Origin: Phycisphaerales bacterium UBA966
Lineage (GTDB): Bacteria; Planctomycetota; Phycisphaerae; Phycisphaerales; SM1A02
Assembly (NCBI GenBank): GCA_002292895.1
Contig: DBCE01000025.1
Location: 1 to 5,710 of the forward strand
Direction: 5' to 3'
Length of the DNA stretch: 5,710 nt
How positions within the stretch are numbered: the first letter of the stretch is position 1; each line of letters starts with the position of its first letter. Of this stretch, positions 1 through 5,710 are shown piece after piece. Below the pieces are notes generated by a model. The model worked only from the letters and a program-made list of their open reading frames with translations. It had not been told where the DNA came from and did not search any database. The translations under genes were made by a program, and so were the position numbers.

Positions 1-344
1 CCGTCGGACATGGATTCCAAGTCAAACACCACCTCCATCGGCGACCACCACGCGTCGGTACTTGCTCCAGGAACGGGACGCTGGAATCGACGCATCAACT
101 CGTCCCATTTCCGGCACTCCGGATCAGCGGCGTACTGCTGGTAGTCGCGGGCTGGGTCAAAGCCATCAGGACCTTCGCAATACATAAAGAGCCGCGTTCC
201 ATGCCGAAAGATCCGCATCCGCGGAATACCGGCAGCGCGCAGTGCAGCCACCACCTTTGGCCAGACGGCGCGGTGGTGCTCCTCATAGACACGAATCAAA
301 TCCGGGTCATCAAGTAAATCAATTGCCTGCGCAAAGAACTGCAT
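1..344 (-). CDS. Sugar mutarotase, RhaM/YiiL (DUF718) family; probable L-fucose (or L-rhamnose) mutarotase, C-terminus cut by window edge
   Basis: This gene encodes a small cytoplasmic enzyme that should interconvert the alpha and beta anomers of a 6-deoxyhexose. The reverse strand reads 114 codons without a stop from ATG at 344-342 to the left edge. The family is usually about 105-115 residues, so only a few C-terminal residues should be missing. Visible family features are the N-terminal segment FAQAIDLLDDPDLI, then VYEEHHRAVWP (residues 19-29), in which Tyr20 and His24 have the Y-x3-H spacing of the active-site pair Tyr18/His22 in E. coli RhaM. They are followed by IFRHGTRLFMY (45-55), a KWDELM block (79-84), and the C-terminal WWSPMEVVFDL (99-109). 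The start is chosen because family homology begins there and no better in-frame start lies just upstream, although no Shine-Dalgarno sequence is visible. It lies divergently, 45 bp from a fucokinase/GDP-fucose pyrophosphorylase gene, which favours L-fucose as substrate. Family membership is strong; the substrate is inferred. Confidence 0.88.
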   Translation of the reverse strand, partial: MQFFAQAIDLLDDPDLIRVYEEHHRAVWPKVVAALRAAGIPRMRIFRHGTRLFMYCEGPDGFDPARDYQQYAADPECRKWDELMRRFQRPVPGASTDAWWSPMEVVFDLESMSD

Positions 345-389
345 ACGGGTGAGGCTACCGCGCGCGCGTTCCGTACACTCGCGCCACGC
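345..389. promoter_or_regulatory. Divergent intergenic spacer between mutarotase and FKP genes
   Basis: Only 45 bp separate the two chosen start codons, so any promoters for the two genes must overlap each other or the coding ends. On the plus strand a TACACT box (374-379) lies about 10 bp before the FKP ATG. If it acts as a -10 element, transcription would begin almost at the start codon and the message would be nearly leaderless. This agrees with the absence of a Shine-Dalgarno sequence. No convincing -35 box is visible. A run of five alternating CG dinucleotides (359-368) lies in the middle. The promoter assignment is weak and rests on inspection only. Confidence 0.3.
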
Positions 390-3317
390 ATGGCACGCGA
401 ACGCACCACTCGCTCCCCCGTTACAGCACGCGTTCCACGCGCGTCCGCACTTCCAGCCACCCCGCGCCTGAAAGGCTCGGGCGCCGGGCTCGTGCCGTGC
501 GGATTCGATCTCTTGGTACTCACCGTGGCCAACGATGTGCAGCGGCGTTACGCCGAGCAGATGCTGGACATCCGCAAGACGCTGGGCACACTGCCACATG
601 GCCTGGAGACACTGGTGATTGCCGATTCAGCCGGAAAGCGAATCGGTAGTGGCGGCAGCACCCTCCTCTGTATGGCCGAGCTTGCGAAGCGCGGCATGCT
701 GAAGACAGCGCGCGCACAGGCGCGTGGCACTCGCATCCTCATCCTGCACTCGGGCGGCGATTCGCGGCGCCTTCCATCATGGAGCGCACCTGGCAAAATT
801 TGGGTGCCGCTGGGGCGTACCGGGAGAGCAAAGACCGTTCGCAGAAAGTTGCACGCAAACGCCGTTCGCGGCACTGCGCGCATCGAAACGTCGGCCCATG
901 GACTTGGCCCCTTCAATGTTCCCACGCTCTTTGACCTGATTCTTGCGGAACTCTCGCGCCTCACGCTGCCCGCATCGGGCGGAGTGCTCGTCGCCAGCGG
1001 CGATGCGGCACTGCGACTTGCCGATGAGCACATCACGTTTGCGACCGGCGGCGCGACGGTGCTCGCCTTCCCCGGCGGGCCAGATCGCGCTGCGCGACAC
1101 GGCGTGTTTGTTCTTGATAAGCGCAACCGCGTGGTGAGCACGCTGCAGAAACCATCGCGAGTGCAACTGCAATCCGCCGGCGCGCTGTCTGCGAGCGGCC
1201 ACGCGGCGATCGATAGCGGGATCTTCTTCTTTCCAACTGCAGCATGCCACGCACTTCTCCGCGGCGCCGGGGCAGATCCGCGCACCGGCCGCGCGCCTGC
1301 CGGATCACTCCTTGCAGAACTCACACGCGGAAATGCAAGCCTTGATCTCTATCAAGAGATTGCCCATGCCATGTCAAGCAGCGCAGAGCGCGCCACGTTC
1401 GTGACTCGATTTGCTGCTGGCGGCAGCAGCGCCCGCGAGCGCATGCTTGGCACATTCTTCACCGCAACACATCAAGTAGCGCTGCACGCCACACTCCTGA
1501 AGAAGGGGAGTTTCCTGCACCTTGGCACTACGCGAGAACTCATCGAACGACTTTCGTCAACCATGCCGGAGCGCATGTTTCCTGACCTGCTCAACAAGCG
1601 CACGCACACGGGACCAGACAGCGTGCTCGCCTTGGAAACCGGTAAGGATGCGCATGCCCCGCGCGGCATCGCTCGTTACGCAGTGCCAGTCGGTAGCGCG
1701 CAACAGTGCTGGGTATTGCACGGCATCGACGACGATTGCAAGACCTCCGCAAGCGATGGTGGAACGGTGTGCGGCAAACCACTACGGACGCTGGAACTGC
1801 AAACCGGCAGCACCGCGCGCGCTATCTGGGGCAGTGCACCACACACGCTGTGGAACGCACGGATATATCCGGTTGGCAAGCCAGATGACGCATGGCGCGC
1901 CATGCAATGGATACTGAGCGATGCACGTGCCCCAGCCGCGTGGCGACGGATGCGCAAACTATCGCTTGCAGAATTGATGCTGCTTGCAAATCCAGATGCA
2001 CTCGCTCGGGGGCACATCCACGCGCAGGCATACGCGCCGTGGCGCCCGACTGCCGTGGCACCGCTTGATCGCGCCCGCGAGTATGCCGCGCGCGCTGCCA
2101 TTACTCAATCAAACACCGCGCGAGCAACTGCGCGAACGGCGGCTATGTCTGCCGTCGGCGTGGCCGTTGCGCGCGACGCACTCATGCCGCGCGAAGTCCG
2201 CGCCTTTGCAGTACGCCAAGATCAAGCAGTCTGGGCCAGTGCGCCCGTTCGCATTGACCTTGCCGGCGGATGGAGCGACACGCCCCCGCTCTGCATTGAG
2301 CACGGCGGCAGCGTGGTGAACGCCGCAGTCACGCTCGGAGGAACGCTTCCCCTGCAAGTCATGGTGCGCGTCACCGACACACCAGAAATCACGGTGCACT
2401 CTGTTGATTCAGGGCGAACCGGTCGGTATCGAAGTACCCGCGAGCTTCTTGATCACCATGATCCCGCGGTGTGGGATGCGCTGCCGCGCGCAGCGCTGGT
2501 ACTCAGCGGGCTTGTGCCGCGCGACCCAAAGGCAAATCTACGCACGCACCTTGAACGCGCCGGCGGTGGACTGGCCATCACACTCTTCAGCGCCGTACCA
2601 CGCGGCAGCGGCCTCGGTACCAGTTCCATACTTGGAGCAACCATGCTCGCCACGCTCGACCGAGTGGCGGGACGTTCCACGGATCCAGAACACGTGGCGC
2701 GCAATGCTTCGCTCCTGGAGCAGATGATTCAAACGCGCGGTGGTTGGCAGGACCAAGTGGGTGGACTATGGGGCGGCATCAAACTGTGCACTACCCGGCC
2801 CGGCGTCCATCAGGTTCCACACGTGGCACCCATCGCCGCCCCGCCCGCCTTCGTGCGCACATTGCACGAACGCGCGGTGCTCCTCTATAGCGGCAGACGA
2901 CGCATGGCCCGCGACATTCTTGAGACCGTGGTGCTGCGTTACCTCCGCGGCGAGCACGCCGTCGTGGACGCCCGCGCACGACTGGTGGCCGGCGCACACG
3001 CCATGGCTGATGAGATCGCCCGCGGGGATGTGTCCGCCTTCGCCCACCGCCTCGCGGAGTATCGGGAGCTGAAGCGAACCGTTGACCCTGCGTCCGTCAC
3101 CCCGAACATTGAGGCCAATGTTCGCCAACTTGGCGATCGGGTCGCCTCATGGTCCATGGCTGGCGCGGGAGGAGGCGGATTCCTGCTCATCCTGTGTCGC
3201 TCCGCCTCGGCCGCCCATTCAGTCCGAAATCAGCTCGAATCAGACCCTGGCCATCCACTCGCACGGCCGTTTGCGTTTGAACTTGACCCCGGCGGCCTAC
3301 GCATTTCAGTCTTGTGA
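390..3317 (+). CDS. fkp: Bifunctional L-fucokinase / fucose-1-phosphate guanylyltransferase (FKP type)
   Basis: This 975-residue cytoplasmic enzyme should carry out both steps of GDP-L-fucose salvage: L-fucose + ATP gives L-fucose-1-phosphate, which with GTP gives GDP-L-fucose and PPi. The length is close to Bacteroides FKP (about 950). The N-terminal half is the pyrophosphorylase domain: FDLLVLTVAND (39-49), the nucleotide-binding loop RIGSGGST (84-91), then HSGGDSRRLP (120-129) and GKIWVPLG (135-142), all hallmarks of this family. An Ala/Arg-rich linker (about 545-612) leads to a GHMP kinase domain. That domain has motif 1 APVRIDLAGGWSDTPP (618-633), the ATP loop VPRGSGLGTSS (736-746), the catalytic-Asp segment GGWQDQVGG (784-792, Asp788), and motif 3 MAGAGGGGF (923-931). 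Both active sites look intact. Residues 1-36 are basic, low in complexity and unlike the family; homology begins near residue 37, so ATG390 is uncertain and GTG492 is an in-frame alternative. There is no clear ribosome binding site. The divergent mutarotase supports fucose as substrate. Confidence 0.93.
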   Translation: MARERTTRSPVTARVPRASALPATPRLKGSGAGLVPCGFDLLVLTVANDVQRRYAEQMLDIRKTLGTLPHGLETLVIADSAGKRIGSGGSTLLCMAELAKRGMLKTARAQARGTRILILHSGGDSRRLPSWSAPGKIWVPLGRTGRAKTVRRKLHANAVRGTARIETSAHGLGPFNVPTLFDLILAELSRLTLPASGGVLVASGDAALRLADEHITFATGGATVLAFPGGPDRAARHGVFVLDKRNRVVSTLQKPSRVQLQSAGALSASGHAAIDSGIFFFPTAACHALLRGAGADPRTGRAPAGSLLAELTRGNASLDLYQEIAHAMSSSAERATFVTRFAAGGSSARERMLGTFFTATHQVALHATLLKKGSFLHLGTTRELIERLSSTMPERMFPDLLNKRTHTGPDSVLALETGKDAHAPRGIARYAVPVGSAQQCWVLHGIDDDCKTSASDGGTVCGKPLRTLELQTGSTARAIWGSAPHTLWNARIYPVGKPDDAWRAMQWILSDARAPAAWRRMRKLSLAELMLLANPDALARGHIHAQAYAPWRPTAVAPLDRAREYAARAAITQSNTARATARTAAMSAVGVAVARDALMPREVRAFAVRQDQAVWASAPVRIDLAGGWSDTPPLCIEHGGSVVNAAVTLGGTLPLQVMVRVTDTPEITVHSVDSGRTGRYRSTRELLDHHDPAVWDALPRAALVLSGLVPRDPKANLRTHLERAGGGLAITLFSAVPRGSGLGTSSILGATMLATLDRVAGRSTDPEHVARNASLLEQMIQTRGGWQDQVGGLWGGIKLCTTRPGVHQVPHVAPIAAPPAFVRTLHERAVLLYSGRRRMARDILETVVLRYLRGEHAVVDARARLVAGAHAMADEIARGDVSAFAHRLAEYRELKRTVDPASVTPNIEANVRQLGDRVASWSMAGAGGGGFLLILCRSASAAHSVRNQLESDPGHPLARPFAFELDPGGLRISVL

Positions 3318-3345
3318 GCGCCATCGCCGCTTGTTGACTGATAAT

Positions 3346-3370
3346 GTTGGCAATTCAATCCGTTGGCAAT
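3346..3370 (+). repeat. 9-bp direct repeat GTTGGCAAT, two copies at 16-bp period
   Basis: Identical copies of GTTGGCAAT occupy 3346-3354 and 3362-3370, separated by 7 bp. They lie upstream of the TACAAT box, where an activator binding as a tandem dimer might sit. The 16-bp period is about one and a half helical turns, not an exact two turns, so the copies would not lie on the same face of the helix. A chance repeat cannot be excluded in this one sequence. Confidence 0.45.
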
Positions 3371-3399
3371 GACTCCACCGCCCCGCCGTCAAGTCTGAC

Positions 3400-3417
3400 G
3401 TTGGGTACAATCCCAAC
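3400..3417. repeat. Perfect 6-bp inverted repeat GTTGGG...CCCAAC enclosing TACAAT
   Basis: GTTGGG (3400-3405) and CCCAAC (3412-3417) are exact inverted copies, and the 6-nt loop between them is the TACAAT -10-like box. It could be a repressor operator laid over the core promoter. It could also be a weak stem-loop at the end of the FKP transcript. It is followed by CTTATC, not a T-run, so it is not a typical intrinsic terminator. Confidence 0.4.
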
Positions 3418-3424
3418 CTTATCA

Positions 3425-3442
3425 AAGGGCCTTTCGGCCCTT
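3425..3442 (+). other. GC-rich stem-loop in the pyrophosphatase leader
   Basis: AAGGGCC (3425-3431) pairs perfectly with GGCCCTT (3436-3442) across a TTTC loop, giving a 7-bp stem. The following bases are GAACAC, with no T-run, so it does not look like a plus-strand intrinsic terminator. If transcription starts near 3418, this hairpin would lie within a few nucleotides of the 5' end of the message, where stems can protect mRNA from decay. It ends well before the ribosome binding site and so should not hide it. Confidence 0.45.
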
Positions 3443-3454
3443 GAACACACCCGT

Positions 3455-3458
3455 AGGA
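3455..3458 (+). promoter_or_regulatory. Ribosome binding site of the pyrophosphatase gene
   Basis: AGGA lies 7 nt before ATG at 3466 and is followed by an A-rich stretch (ACGAAAAA). This is the only clear Shine-Dalgarno site of the three genes. It fixes the start codon, together with the signal-peptide-like N-terminus that begins there. Confidence 0.7.
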
Positions 3459-3465
3459 CGAAAAA

Positions 3466-5710
<2,245 letters not shown>

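Larger units (their letters stand above)
3318..3465 (+). promoter_or_regulatory. Intergenic region with candidate promoter of the pyrophosphatase gene
   Basis: This 148-bp gap follows the FKP stop codon and contains no gene. The best -10-like element is TACAAT at 3406-3411, which would place transcription start near 3418 and give a leader of roughly 48 nt. No good -35 hexamer lies 16-18 bp upstream of it, so an activator or a different sigma factor may be involved. A second, poorer candidate is TTGACT (3334-3339), which lacks a matching -10 at normal spacing. A direct repeat lies 36 bp upstream of the TACAAT box, and two stem-loops surround and follow it; these are listed separately. An own promoter fits the unrelated function and different codon usage of the downstream gene. 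Confidence 0.4.

Noticed and set aside
296..532. A 78-residue minus-strand frame across the divergent start region
   Set aside because: It overlaps both real genes in another frame. The mutarotase frame from 344 has clear family motifs; this one has none.
548..1324. A 258-residue open frame on the minus strand opposite FKP
   Set aside because: It is Ser/Arg/Ala/Pro-rich translation typical of an antisense shadow in GC-rich DNA, and it lies over the well-supported pyrophosphorylase domain.
390..3317. Two separate genes (a pyrophosphorylase and a GHMP kinase) or a frameshifted fusion
   Set aside because: The frame is open throughout, and the order and total length match known bifunctional FKP proteins, so this is the normal fused form.
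3400..3442. Intrinsic terminator for FKP
   Set aside because: Two stem-loops are present, but neither is followed by a run of T on the plus strand, so termination here is not supported by sequence alone.

Overview
The window comes from a bacterium of moderately high GC content. Its coding sequence is dense, with weak or absent Shine-Dalgarno sites except in front of the last gene. It holds three recognisable genes and no tRNA, rRNA, CRISPR array or mobile element that I can see. The mix of a RhaM-type sugar mutarotase, a bifunctional fucokinase/GDP-fucose pyrophosphorylase and a divergent membrane pyrophosphatase would suit the Planctomycetota/Verrucomicrobiota or Bacteroidota-related lineages. 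I lean to a planctomycete-like organism because of the base composition, but this is a low-confidence guess.

Layout: bases 1-344 (minus strand) carry nearly all of a small sugar mutarotase of the RhaM/YiiL family, with its last few codons cut off by the left edge. Only about 45 bp away, and divergent, a 975-residue bifunctional FKP-type protein runs on the plus strand from 390 to 3317. A 148-bp intergenic region (3318-3465) follows. It holds a 9-bp direct repeat, a palindrome enclosing a TACAAT -10-like box, a GC-rich hairpin and a clear Shine-Dalgarno sequence. From 3466 to the right edge runs a membrane-bound, ion-pumping pyrophosphatase (HppA family), with roughly its last tens of residues missing.

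How the genes fit together: the left pair makes a coherent L-fucose salvage module. The mutarotase would speed exchange between sugar anomers. The FKP protein would phosphorylate L-fucose at C1 and join it to GMP, giving GDP-L-fucose for surface glycans. The pyrophosphatase is probably an independent, well-expressed housekeeping gene that conserves the energy of PPi as an ion gradient. PPi is a by-product of nucleotide-sugar synthesis, but no specific functional link to FKP is shown.

I do not see an undescribed multi-gene system. The points most worth a second look are the mutarotase-FKP pairing, the non-canonical active-site segment and lysine K+-site substitution of the pyrophosphatase, its predicted signal peptide, and the repeat and hairpin structure in front of it.
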